Shown in pieces: positions 53,329-64,000 of a DNA stretch of 64,000 nt (its first letter is position 1; each line of letters begins with the position of its first letter). The notes beneath the pieces were generated by a model. That model was not told where the DNA came from and searched no databases. It saw nothing but the letters and a program-made list of their open reading frames with translations. The DNA comes from Russula earlei (taxonomy: Eukaryota > Basidiomycota > Agaricomycetes > Russulales > Russulaceae). The translations under genes and the position numbers were made by a program. The stretch spans positions 1 through 64,000 of the forward strand of contig JAGFNK010000129.1 of assembly GCA_025769875.1 (NCBI GenBank), written 5' to 3'.

Positions 53329-55001
53329 CCCATAGATTCCCAGAGCTGAGCGCTGAGCTGCCACATGCTCACTGTCATCATTGCTCTTGCCCAAAGTCCT
53401 CTGCAATGAGCCCTCTGGTTGCAACCCAAACAATGTCGAAACGCTCAGCTTCACGTGTCCATAACCCTGCGCGCCACTTGGCAAATAGATGGACCAAGCA
53501 TTCCAGTTCCAGAAAGCGACAAAGACAGCTAGACCGAGAAGCATGATGGCCATCACTGAAGCTCGCTTCTGCAAGATATGGGTCAGCTGGTCACAGTGCA
53601 CGTAGCGTATCATGATATTACAACAATAGTCGGCCCCTGGACTGACTTCTTTGTCACCTGTTGTCCAGGTTCTGCATGCTTTTTCACTTTGCGATCTTGA
53701 ATCCAATACCAAATCACTGTCTCCGAGCCCCTCTCGGCTACGCCAGTCACAATTTGGCGGGCGCTCCAAGCAGAGGAGTAAGCCTGAGCAAAGCACAGTC
53801 ACGTGTGAGTGTCTAAACCAGAATGATGTTCTACCAAATACACACCACAGCCTGCACAATGTCTTCAGCTATTGAAGATGATTAATAAACACACTTTTGT
53901 TCAAAAATGTCAAATCGCTTGCATTCGTGTGGAAGTTTCTCTATCAAGCTCCAATCCTTTGTACTTGTGATTCGGGTGCATCCATAGGACATTCCCGACA
54001 GAATGTCCTTGCCAGCATGGATGAATGTCAACAGTAGAATGACATTCTCCGGCATTGGATGCGTTGTGGTGTGCTGGAATGGGGCATCCACAAAGTGATT
54101 GGAAGTCAGGGAATACCAGTCAATGCCATCATAAAGGTTCATAACGGCCAGCATCTTCTCATCAGGGGATACCACCAAACAGCCTCTATGTGCCCATCAA
54201 TCTCAGGAGCATGGGCAAGAGGCAGAAGTGGTGTGTCATACATTTTACACAAACACGGGCAGATGCGCCATTTGATCTCAAAGGTCTTCAGATTCCACAC
54301 ACTAAAGAGTCGGATAGGTTAGGGAGATCTGTCGTAAATTATGGAGAACTCACATCATGCCATGGTCCAGATACATCACCAGCAGGATGTCGTCATTAGC
54401 TCCTAAGAAATGGAGGGCCCGCGCCATAGGCTCCAGCAGCTCTCCATCCAGCTCCGGGAACTTAGGCGGATCCGGGAGGAGAGCTGCTCTTTCCCAAGTA
54501 GCTGTTCATTAGAATCAGTACCTGGGTCAGCCAGCTGTCACGGGAGGTGTGGTTGAAACAAACCAATGGTCACTTGCTTGATCAGTTGGATGATGTTGCC
54601 GGAACCAATGGCCAAACAAATCCCACTCTGTGCCATGCAGTGAATCGGGCCAGGCATGCTATTGAGGGAATGATAGGCCAAATTTTGCTGTACCCAGAAC
54701 ATTTCAGTTTAATCAGTTGTTGCTCGAACATAGCCAGGCAATGAGAAACACTTACATCTGCCAACTTTTGAAGGCATAATGTATGCATGTCACCACTTGC
54801 ATTGCTGGCCACCACAGTATAGCCAAATTGAGAATGCCAGAGTAATGTTGTCACTGGCACCTTGACTTGAAATTGGCAAACCTCATGTCCACTTCCATGT
54901 CCCTGGAAAATTATGACGAGACCGTCATCAGCACCTCTGGCGAACAGTGAACCATCGTGTGAGAATGCTAGAGTGTTGATGGAGTCATAATGTTTTGTCA
55001 A
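53326..55001 (-). pseudogene. WD40-like protein gene, copy B
   Basis: Same gene as copy A without the solo LTR. Exon boundaries from splice signals: exon 1 to 54756 (donor GTAAGT), exon 2 54658-54522, exon 3 54483-54354 (donor GTGAGT), exon 4 from 54301. Protein marks: HYDSINTLAFSHDGSLFARG, GHGSGHEVCQFQVKVPVTTL, GANDDILLVTYLDHGM, SPDEKMLAVMNLYDGIDWYS, FDIFEQK. It shares the TGA after the EPHLP-like sequence and the frame change after HIEAV with copies A and C. The 3' part has an open frame with a possible membrane helix (SVMAIMLLGLAVFVAFW). Its outer part forms the left end of the inverted duplication. Confidence 0.7.
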
Positions 55002-55425
55002 GAGTCTTCTTCAGCACATAATTGACCCAGAAGGACGGATAACACGGATGAACAACTCATTGAAGGGTGTTCATTTGGACATTTGGACAATGGCTACTAG
55101 ATGTGACTCGGGCGGCCGTGTTGGTCAGACAATGGTCAATGAATGATCCATGGAGTGGATGGGTAGACTGTCAGGCCCCCACACTGGCAGAGGCCAATTT
55201 GAGATAAAAATACAAATTTTTCACCGATACAATTTGTTTCTTTGCACCTATGCCGAGAATACAATTGTGGCCTGATGGGTCCATCACAAATCTGGCTTGT
55301 CGCAGCCATGACATGTACATAAGAATATTCCGTACATAAGTGTATACTAAACAAAAATATAATGCTCTCCATGATCTGTGCCGATATGGAAATATTTGCC
55401 AGACAGGCCACATCCAAGCCCATCT

Positions 55426-56001
55426 CTAACAGGCCGGGGTTGCATCAGAAACTACACTACCTGAGAGAGGAAAGATACAAACATCTTCAAATGGGAGGGA
55501 AAAGGTGTTCCAAGTTCTGCATGAGTTATACATATACCCATATACCTGCACAGTGGATGAGCTTGTATCCTGAGTAATGGATAAAACACACTGTGCAATA
55601 GCAAGGTGGACAACAGACCCAGATGGGCCCCGGGCGAGAAAATGCTTCCTTTTTCCAACAAACAACACCGCTATTTCCCCGTGCCAAGGGATGAGAGGGA
55701 AGTCGTGTTTCAAATTTGGGTTTCGCTCAAGGCATTCATCAAAATAGCCTGACACCAAAAGCATGCGGCCAGCGACTTGGATAAGAGTGTCATATACCTC
55801 TGGTGGTGCGCGGCTTGGCATAGAGAATGACCTTTTGACATCAATGTAGGGGGGGTAGATGGCATTCTCTTGTATGGGTATATCTGCGTGAAAAGTGTGT
55901 GCGACATTTTGCCAATGGGCCCTTTGCCACAGGCAGCCAGCGACACGACCATGCTTTGTCTGGGGGTCAAATTCCAAACATACAGATTTAGCCATTTGCA
56001 C
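55426..56001 (-). CDS. Hypothetical 191-residue ORF in the left arm
   Basis: Open frame beginning MQMAKSVCLEFDPQTKHGRV with SMPSRAPPEVYDTLIQVAGR, MLLVSGYFDECLERNPNLKH and GEIAVLFVGKRKHFLARGPS. Composition and the near-intact second copy (61520-62102) suggest a real exon rather than chance. No intron donor is obvious at the end. I do not recognise the family; it may be an upstream exon of the WD40-like gene or a separate gene. Confidence 0.45.
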   Translation of the reverse strand: MQMAKSVCLEFDPQTKHGRVAGCLWQRAHWQNVAHTFHADIPIQENAIYPPYIDVKRSFSMPSRAPPEVYDTLIQVAGRMLLVSGYFDECLERNPNLKHDFPLIPWHGEIAVLFVGKRKHFLARGPSGSVVHLAIAQCVLSITQDTSSSTVQVYGYMYNSCRTWNTFSLPFEDVCIFPLSGSVVSDATPAC

Positions 56002-58014
56002 TGAGAAGCATAAGCACCCACAGAGACGAGAAGCCTGAGGCGGTGTATAGCCATCGCTGATGGCGGCCTAAAGTGATGATTCCGAAAAGTGATCAATTGG
56101 GGAAAGCGTGCTGGAAAACATTCTTGAGTCGCAAAAACTTAAATGTGGATTCAAAAGGAAGAAAAAAACCGCCCGTGATCCAGTTCAATAGCATACGGTA
56201 CTGAAAGGCCCACATATTGTGTCCCCGAAAGGGCTAGAGCATGTTGTCCAATTGGCCTGCATAGATGACCAGGTATGAGCAACACCTATTATGCCCCAAA
56301 GAAGGCGACAGTAAATCGGCCTGTATAGATGACCAGACGCTGAGAAAGACAAGCCAGCAGCCTATTGTACTTCTGGAAAGGCTCGAGAACACTGTCGCAT
56401 CAGCCTAAGCCCGTGTGAACACCTAGACAAATCCTGATTATATTAGAACCTGAGCCCACGTGGTGACCGGAATGGGGAAGAACCGATATTTATTAGTGGA
56501 GATAAGGACCTCCTTTATACACAACATTGGAATGTGTGACGAGGGATTGAGGTGAAAGATAGAAAGAACGGAAGGGAGGCATGCTTGCAAGTGAGGCCCC
56601 AGGGCCATTGGGAGAACCTCAAGTACATTATTAAAAAATTATCAAAAATGTTGTGTTATCGCCCATAATCAAAGTGTAATTTATTAAAAAATTATCACTT
56701 GGCAGCGACCGTGTCTAACCTCATCTAGACGCTTGGCAGTCAGACATTGCAATATAATACTTATGTAAATTATTCGCTACGCTACAAAACTGGATCCATG
56801 AGAGCGAGAGGAAATGAACACACGTCCCATTTTTTGCTTGAAGTGAGCACATGCATCACTATTTGGCGGTGGCCCTGGCAGCCACAGGGAGGCAATGAGT
56901 GGTAGGTATGTGGGGAACAATAGGCTGGGAATGATGGGCGCACCTTTAGGTAGGAGAACACGGGGAGTGAGCGACGGAGCCATAGAATTGACATGGCTCA
57001 CGCTCTGGTGTGTGAATGTGCCAGCACTGGTTGGCATTTGATTTCACTTTAAAAAATGAAAAAAGAGAACACGCAGGAAGAGAACGGTGTTGTTGTCGTT
57101 GTCCCGAGTCACCAAACCAAAAGCACACACAATGTAAGCTCGCCAAGGAGTGGCCAAAGACCTTTGAACCTCACCTATCATAGCTGAGGTACGTAGGTGC
57201 TGTCACTGTAAGAGAGGGAGTTTAGAGATAGGGAGATGAAAAAAGAAGAAAAACAAAATGTGCATGAGGGTGGTGGTTGCACAAAAACGTTTTCGTTTGC
57301 TAGCCTTGCACACTGGGAGAGAAGGGAGATGAATCTGAGGGGATGTTAGCAAGGCATGAAATGGAGGGAGGGGGAGGGCACATACCATTTCGCATTGAAA
57401 AAGGGAGGGCATGCGAGAGGATCAAGGGCGACAAGAGGACGACAAAAAATAAGCACACAAATGCTTAGTAAATACCTTTGATAAGCAAGCTTCCAGATTG
57501 AAGCAGCTCAGAACTCCAAATGGGGTGACTCGCCCACCGTAAGGGAGTTGAGTGCGGACACATTGTGGGTGGATATGAGTATTGATTACAGAATATCAAG
57601 ATAAAGCGCAGGAGATGGGAACGGCTAAACAATATGACAGTGCAATGGAATGAAAGGAGTCAAGCAAAGTGTGCAAACGGACAGACAATTAGGCAGCAGC
57701 ATGATGGAGATAGATAAATAGATAGATATGACCAAATGGACTGTATGTGGGTGCGTGAACAAAGACACCTGGGGGAAAATGTCAAGAAAATGTATGTTCA
57801 TATATATAGATGGCTACAAACGTATGCCGCGTTACGACCTCTAAACACTATTTTGTGTGAGTGTCGACATGGCATGCATGGGCTGTCGCTGGTGTTCAAT
57901 GGTGTTAGAAGTGAGATTGCCATCGTTGTTATTGCTGTTGATGGAATTGAGAGTAAAGTTTGTATGGTTCATCTGCTTGGGTACCAGGGTAAATTTGATT
58001 GGTACTATTGCCAG
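56002..58014. other. Non-coding part of the left arm
   Basis: Contains A/T-rich sequence with two ATTATTAAAAAATTATCA-like words (56625-56700), a C/T-rich stretch on the minus strand (57203-57480) and a short GATA run near 57710-57730. The longest frames have no known motif. Every part is repeated in reverse at 59510-61430. Confidence 0.5.
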
Positions 58015-58096
58015 GGAATGTACTGTGATTGAGTGACGTCGGGCCTGGTGGTGGTCGGTGAGTGGGTTGCCCGGTGGTCAGTGCTGTTGTTGTAAA

Positions 58097-58523
58097 TTAG
58101 AATACATAGATAAAAACTAAGATAATCCTTACCTGATTCAGCAGCATGTTGAAGAGTATTTGGTGACTCTCAACAGCCTTGATCTCACATTTCAGGACGT
58201 GAATTGCCATCTGCGCTTCCACTATTTCCTGTGAAACTTCATCTCTGACTGACCGGCATGCTATGGGCGATTTGAGCATCCAATGCATTATTGAGGCTCT
58301 GGTCCCCATCCTCAATAAGGTGCTTTCTCCAGTCTTGGCAAATCTTGCACCCATTTCTGTGGATAATGGCTTTAGTTTCCTCATCATATCCCCAGTCTGA
58401 ATCGCCATCAGAGGAGGAGCCAGACCAGTTGGTGTCTTCACCATGGGAGGAGGAGCCGGACCAGTTGGTATCTTCACCATGGGAGGAGGAGCCGGACCCA
58501 TTGCTCTCAGAGTCCTCTAGCAT
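58097..58523 (-). pseudogene. Small unrecognised gene in the palindrome spacer, with 36-bp tandem repeats
   Basis: The minus strand starts MLEDSESNGSGSSSHGEDT, followed by two more 12-residue repeats (NWSGSSSHGEDT, NWSGSSSDGDSD), then ETKAIIHRNGCKICQDWRKH and LIEDGDQSLNNALDAQIA. The continuation SVRDEVSQEIVEAQMAIHVL is in another frame, so a 1-bp shift lies near 58262. It is single-copy in the window. The Cys/His pair in GCKICQDWRKH could be a metal site, but this is a guess. Confidence 0.45.
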
Positions 58524-59509
58524 CGGTGGTGAGATGGGTTAGGGAGGGAAGGTTGGGAAGGATGAGAGGTGAGTAAAGATGAGCAGATTTGATTTACGTC
58601 TTTATTATTAAAAATTCAAATAAATGAATGACACATGTTATCGCCTAGCCATGCTAGGCAAATCCCGCAACAGGCTATTCCTCCAAGCACAGCCGCAATG
58701 ACAATGGGAAGTCCGGACCTTGTTTATGTCCCCAGGATTGAGCCCGACAAGATCAACACGTATACAGAGCTTTCTCTTTCATGCCACAAGTGCTTCTGAA
58801 TGTATGACACTTGCTACCGACTCATTCCACACACATGCAGAGTGACACACATTTCCTCTTTCATGCCACAATATGACACCCCGTCTCGTACCTCAGTTCT
58901 TATTCCACAAACTGAGGTTATGTCTGCCATTCCATTACCACTTGTACTAACATACAGTACCTAGAGCAATCTTATCGCAACACTGGTCTAGGTCTGCACG
59001 TCCGCTTCTGCTTTGTTGCCCTTGGCTTCTTTGAATCCACATGTCTGCTTGAGCTTCTGGACTCAAAACTTCAATAGCACGATGCGGTGATAAAGGTCCT
59101 GCTTTGCATGGACCTCCTCCATCAACCAACTTGCGGTCCTTGCGTCTGTTGGGTTGATCACCACAGTCGAGCCGTGATGGATGAAGCAGAAAACTTATCT
59201 CTGGGCTCTGCCCATTAAGCACGTAAATGTGCATTCCTTGCAGAGGTTTGCCATAGAAAGGAAAGCGAGCGCGATCGCTTGCATGGTATCATTGCCGAGT
59301 TGAAAGAGAAGCTTGGCGATGTGAAAAAGACCTTGGAGTGTACCAGGTCAGAGCTGAAAAAATGGGAGGCCAATCAATGTGCCACCTTCGTACCCCCCCC
59401 ATCCGGGCCCACCACTCCCCTATCACCATCACCCACACCAACAACGTCCCACATCCCACAAAATCATCTATGTCGACAGTGACTAAGATGACATCCCCGC
59501 ATCCCTCCA
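58524..59509. other. Remainder of the palindrome spacer
   Basis: A/T-rich near 58600, then mixed. 58960-59234 (minus) and 59279-59482 (plus; ELKEKLGDVKKTLECTRSEL, possible coiled coil) are open but unrecognised. The spacer is not repeated elsewhere in the window. Confidence 0.4.
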
Positions 59510-61519
59510 CTGGCAATAGTACCAATCAAATTTACCCTGGTACCCAAGCAGATGAACCATACAAACTTTACTCTCAATTCCATCAACAGCAATAACAACG
59601 ATGGCAATCTCACTTCTAACACCATTGAACACCAACTGACAGCCCATGCATGCCATGTCGACACTCACACAAAATAGTGTTTAGAGGTCGTAACGTGGCA
59701 TACGTTTGTAGCCATCTATATATATGAACATACATTTTCTCGACATTTTCCCCCAGGTGTCTTTGTTCATGCACCCACATACAGTCCATTCGGTCATATC
59801 TATCTATTTATCTATCTCCATCATGCTGCTGCCTAATTGTCTGTCCGTTTGCACACTTTGCTTGACTCCTTTCATTCCATTGCACTGTCATATTGTTTAG
59901 CCGTTCCCATCTCCTGCGCTTTATCTTGATATTCTGTAATCAATACTCATATCCACCCACAATGTGTCCGCACTCAACTCCCTTACGGTGGGCGAGTCAC
60001 CCCATTTGGAGTTCTGAGCTGCTTCAATCTGGAAGCTTGCTTATCAAAGGTATTTACTAAGCATTTGTGTGCTTATTTTTTGTCGTCCTCTTGTCGCCCT
60101 TGATCCTCTCGCATGCCCTCCCTTTTTCAATGCGAAATGGTATGTGCCCTCCCCCTCCCTCCATTTCATGCCTTGCTAACATCCCCTCAGATTCATCTCC
60201 CTTCTCTCCCAGTGTGCAAGGCTAGCAAACGAAAACGTTTTTGTGCAACCACCACCCTCATGCACATTTTGTTTTTCTTCTTTTTTCATCTCCCTATCTC
60301 TAAACTCCCTCTCTTACAGTGACAGCACCTACGTACCTCAGCTATGATAGGTGAGGTTCAAAGGTCTTTGGCCACTCCTTGGCGAGCTTACATTGTGTGT
60401 GCTTTTGGTTTGGTGACTCGGGACAACGACAACAACACTGTTCTCTTCCTGCGTGTTCTCTTTTTTCATTTTTTAAAGTGAAATCAAATGCCAACCAGTG
60501 CTGGCACATTCACACACCAGAGCGTGAGCCATGTCAATTCTATGGCTCCGTCGCTCACTCCCCGTGTTCTCCTACCTAAAGGTGCGCCCATCATTCCCAG
60601 CCTATTGTTCCCCACATACCTACCACTCATTGCCTCCCTGTGGCTGCCAGGGCCACCGCCAAATAGTGATGCATGTGCTCACTTCAAGCAAAAAATGGGA
60701 CGTGTGTTCATTTCCTCTCGCTCTCATGGATCCAGTTTTGTAGCGTAGCGAATAATTTACATAAGTATTATATTGCAATGTCTGACTGCCAAGCGTCTAG
60801 ATGAGGTTAGACACGGTCGCTGCCAAGTGATAATTTTTTAATAAATTACACTTTGATTATGGGCGATAACACAACATTTTTGATAATTTTTTAATAATGT
60901 ACTTGAGGTTCTCCCGATGGCCCTGGGGCCTCACTTGCAAGCATGCCTCCCTTCCGTTCTTTCTATCTTTCACCTCAATCCCTTGTCACACATTCCAATG
61001 TTGTGTATAAAGGAGGTCCTTATCTCCACTAATAAATATCGGTTCTTCCCCATTCCGGTCACCACGTGGGCTCAGGTTCTAATATAATCAGGATTCGTCT
61101 AGGTGTTCACACGGGCTTAGGCTGATGCGACAGCTGTTCTCGAGCCTTTCCAGAAGTACAATAGGCTGCTGGCTTGTCTTTCTCAGCGTCTGGTCATCTA
61201 TACAGGCCGATTTACTGTCGCCTTCTTTGGGGCATAATAGGTGTTGCTCATACCTGGTCATCTATGCAGGCCAATTGGACAACATGCTCTAGCCCTTTCG
61301 GGGACACAATATGTGGGCCTTTCAGTACCGTATGCTATTGAACTGGATCACGGGCGGTTTTTTTCTTCCTTTTGAATCCACATTTAAGTTTTTGCGACTC
61401 AAGAATGTTTTCCAGCACGCTTTCCCCAATTGATCACTTTTCGGAATCATCACTTTAGGCCACCATCAGCGATGGCTATACACCGCCTCAGGCTTCTCAG
61501 TCTCCGTGGGTGCTTATGC

Positions 61520-62102
61520 TTCTCAGTGCAAATGGCTAAATCTGTATGTTTGGAATTTGACCCCCAGACAAAGTGTGGTCGTGTCGCTGGCTGCCTGTGG
61601 CAAAGGGCCAATCAGCGAAATGTTGCACACACTTTCATGCAGATATACCCATACAAGAGAATGCCATCTACCCCCCCTACGTTGATGTCAAAAGGTCAGT
61701 TCTCTATGCCAAGCCACGCACCACCGGAGGTATATGACACTCTTATCCAAGTTGCTGGCCGCATGCTTTTGGTGTCGGGCTATTTTGATGAACACCTTGA
61801 GCGAAACCCGAATTTGAAACACGACTTCCCTCTCATCCCTTGGCACGGGGAAATAGCGGTGTTGTTTGTTGGAAAAAGGAAGCATTTTCTCGCCCAGGGC
61901 CCATCTAGGGTCTGTTGTCCACCTTGCTATCGCACAGTGTGTTTTATCCATTACTCAGGATACAAGCTCATCCACTGCGCAGGTATATGGGTATATGTAT
62001 AACTCATGCAGAACTTGGAACACCTTTTCCCTCCCATTTGAAGATGTTTGTATCTTTCCTCTCTCAGGTAGTGTAGTTTCTGATGCAACCCCGGCCTGTT
62101 AG
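61520..62102 (+). pseudogene. Hypothetical ORF, right-arm copy, frameshifted
   Basis: Copy of 55426-56001. MAKSVCLEFDPQTKCGRV and MLLVSGYFDEHLERNPNLKH are in one frame. Two compensating shifts lie between HTF and FSMPS. A further shift after AQGPS moves the end (VVHLAIAQCVLSITQD) to another frame. The left copy is open throughout, so this one is the decayed member. Confidence 0.5.
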
Positions 62103-62429
62103 AGATGGACTTGGACACAGCCTGTCTGGCAAATATTTCCATATCGGCACAGATCATGGAGAGCGTTAAAGTTTTGTTTAGTATACACTTATGTACGGAA
62201 TATTCTTATGTACATGTCATGGCTGCGACAAGCCAGATTTGTGATGGACCCATCAGGCCACAATTGTATTCTCGGCATAGGTGCGTGGAAACAAATTGTC
62301 TCAGTGGAAAATTTGTATTTTTATCTCAAATTGGCCTCTGCCAGTGTGGGGGCCTGACAGTCTACCCATCCACTCCATGGATCATTCATTGACCATTGTC
62401 TGACCAACACGGCCGCCCGAGTCACATCT

Positions 62430-62920
62430 TGTCACAAGTACCGGCCCTCGGACCGGACAGGCAACCGGACAAGCCTACCCGGACAAGCCTCACGATTCCT
62501 GCATGTTCTCATGACTCATCTAGCCTCACATGTACCACTACCTTCCAGCGTGTTCCAGTCTCAATCGTCTCGCTGCTACCTCATGTCTACTATTTGATAT
62601 AGGACATACTGTCTATATAAACCTGTCAGTAGAAGAGAACAAGCCCTAAGCTTGTTCTCTTGTAAAATATCACTGGATTCAGCTTCAGGACTGTAGGCTT
62701 GCAGGGAAACAAGCAATCGTCTTAGAACCTCTTCTATCTCTTCAAGTCTTCGAACGTGAAGACTTCTTCATTGTCTTTCCACTCCGCGGTACACACTAGC
62801 CTCTGCTGTGTTGTCACCGAGATCCCTGACTTCCACAAGAACTTAGTATCTCGCTTGACTCACTGCGTTCATCTCGCGCGTGAACCGATTTGTCAACGAC
62901 ACTGCCCCCAGTCAGTGACA
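62430..62920 (+). repeat. Solo LTR of the element 3/4 lineage in the right arm
   Basis: 491 bp, TGTCACAAG to GTGACA, target duplication CATCT (62425-62429 and 62921-62925). The left arm has the empty site (CATCT once, near 55095 in reverse). It contains AAGCTTGTTCT after its TATA box. Confidence 0.93.
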
Positions 62921-63022
62921 CATCTAGTAGCCATTGTCCAAATGTCCAAATGAACACCCTTCAATGAGTTGTTCATCCGTGTTATCCGTCCTTCTGGGTC
63001 AATTACATGCTGATGAAGACTC

Positions 63023-64000
63023 TTGACAAAACATTATGACTCCATCAACACTCTAGCATTCTCACACGATGGTTCACTGTTCGCCAGAGGTGCTGACGAT
63101 GGTCTCATCATAATTTTCCAGGGACATGGAAGCGGACATGAGGTTCGCCAATTTCAAGTCAAGGCACCAGTGACAACATTACTCTGGCATTCTCAATTTG
63201 GCTATACTGTGGTGGCTGGCAATGCAAGTGGTGATGTGCATACATTATGCCTTCAAAAGTCGGCAGATGTAAGTGTTTCTCATTGCCTGGCTATGCTCGA
63301 GCAACAACTGATTAAACTGAAACGTTCTGGGTACAGCAAAATTCGGCCTATCATTCCCTCAATAGCGTACCTGGCCTGATTCACTGCATGGCACAGAGTG
63401 GGATTTGTTTGGCCATTGGTTCCGGCAACATCATCCACCTGATCAAGCAAGCAACCATTGGTTTGTTTGAACCGCACCTCCCATGACAGCTGGCTGACCC
63501 AGGTACCAATTCTAATGAACAGCTACTTGGGAAAGAGCAGCTCTCCTCCTGGATCCGCCTAAGTTCCCAGAGCTGGATGGAGAGCTGCTGGAGCCTATGG
63601 CGCGGGCCCTCCATTTCTTAGGAGCTAATGACGACATCCTGCTGGTGACGTATCTGGACCATGGCATGATGTGAGTTCTCCATAATTTACGACAGATCTC
63701 CCTAACCTATCCGACTCTTTAGTGCGTGGAATCTGAAGACCTTTGAGATCAAATGGTGCATCCGCCCACATTTGTGTGAAATGTACGACGCACCACTTCT
63801 GCCTCTTGCCCATGCTCCTGAGATTGATGGGCACATAGAGGCTGTTCGGCGGTATCCCCTGACGAGAAGACGCTGGCCATTACGAACCTTTATGATGGCA
63901 TTGACTGGTATTCCCTGACTTCCGATCACTTTGTGGATGCCCCATTCCAGCACACCACAATGCATCCAATGCCGGAGAATGTCATTCTACCGTTGACATT
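63023..64000 (+). pseudogene. WD40-like protein gene, copy C (cut by window edge)
   Basis: Exons by splice signals: to 63268 (donor GTAAGT), 63366-63502, 63541-63670 (donor GTGAGT), and from 63723 to beyond the window. Protein: HYDSINTLAFSHDGSLFARG, GHGSGHEVRQFQVKAPVTTL, GICLAIGSGNIIHLIKQATI, GANDDILLVTYLDHGM, APLLPLAHAPEIDGHIEAV, then SPDEKTLAITNLYDGIDWYS after a +1-type frame change at about 63850. It has the same TGA after EPHLP as the other copies. It is the mirror image of copy B. Confidence 0.7.

Larger units (their letters stand above)
54024..58014 (+). repeat. Left arm of large inverted duplication
   Basis: Pairs in reverse with 59510-64000 (64000 corresponds to 54024). Similarity is very high by eye over the whole length. 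The right arm is longer only because of a solo LTR. The arm probably continues left, but the right-hand partner leaves the window. Confidence 0.93.
59510..64000 (-). repeat. Right arm of large inverted duplication (runs off the window)
   Basis: Reverse complement of 54024-58014 with few substitutions and small indels, plus a solo LTR insertion at 62430-62920. The inner breakpoint is at CTGG (59510-59513), matching CCAG at 58011-58014. Confidence 0.93.

Noticed and set aside
57736..58032. Frame ending VDGIESKVCMVHLLGYQGKF, repeated in reverse at 59483
   Set aside because: It is duplicated only because of the palindrome and crosses the breakpoint, and no motif is recognised.

Overview
This window is repeat-dense nuclear DNA of a filamentous basidiomycete, most likely an Agaricomycete. 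The evidence is the gene content: Ty3/gypsy chromoviruses with chromodomain integrases, a FunK1-type kinase, a Plavaka-like (CACTA-type) transposase, and genes cut by short GT...AG introns. I cannot name the species. I see no intact single-copy host gene with a secure function. Most of the sequence is mobile elements, the genes they broke, and segmental duplications.

Layout, left to right. 1-2236: 5' end of a minus-strand Ty3/gypsy element (element 1: gag, primer-binding site, LTR). 3634-12036: complete element 2 (minus; LTRs of 882/883 bp; target duplication CTCAC). 16042-16924: solo LTR of the same family (CGTAC). 17518-30187: one FunK1 kinase pseudogene (minus) split by a 2.9-kb transposon with ~409-bp terminal inverted repeats (19166-22062, TA duplication) and, 14 bp away, by complete element 3 (22079-29450, plus, GAATA). 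30917-31877 and 34297-35237: two solo LTRs of another family (TCTGG, TAAAC). 33.8-36.5 kb: copy A of a spliced WD40-like gene. 38.4-48.8 kb: a Plavaka-like transposase pseudogene split by complete element 4 (40409-47801, minus, TTTTC). 49.9-51.5 kb: a spliced pseudogene of unknown function. 53.3-64.0 kb: a large inverted duplication (arms 54024-58014 and 59510-64000, spacer ~1.5 kb) carrying WD40-like copies B and C. Arm C also holds a solo LTR (CATCT).

The coherent system is the family of chromoviruses (elements 1-4). They share a layout: LTR, 2 nt, an 11-nt primer-binding site, a gag with an N-terminal extension, a pol in another frame with no AUG at its start, a TATAAAAA box laid over the pol stop codon, a third ORF (ORF3) with CCHC zinc knuckles, a purine tract, and the LTR. 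The primer-binding site does not look like a tRNA complement. In each element it is complementary to the predicted first 11 nt of that element's own transcript, and three different primer/site sequences covary. This points to Tf1-type self-priming. Elements 3 and 4 also repeat their 3' purine tract inside pol, as a central polypurine tract would. ORF3 with its own conserved TATA box is the least familiar part.

Decay is visible throughout. There are single-base indels in gag and pol, several apparent CGA to TGA nonsense changes, and four LTR differences in element 3 that all fall at CpG sites, as expected from methylation-driven deamination.
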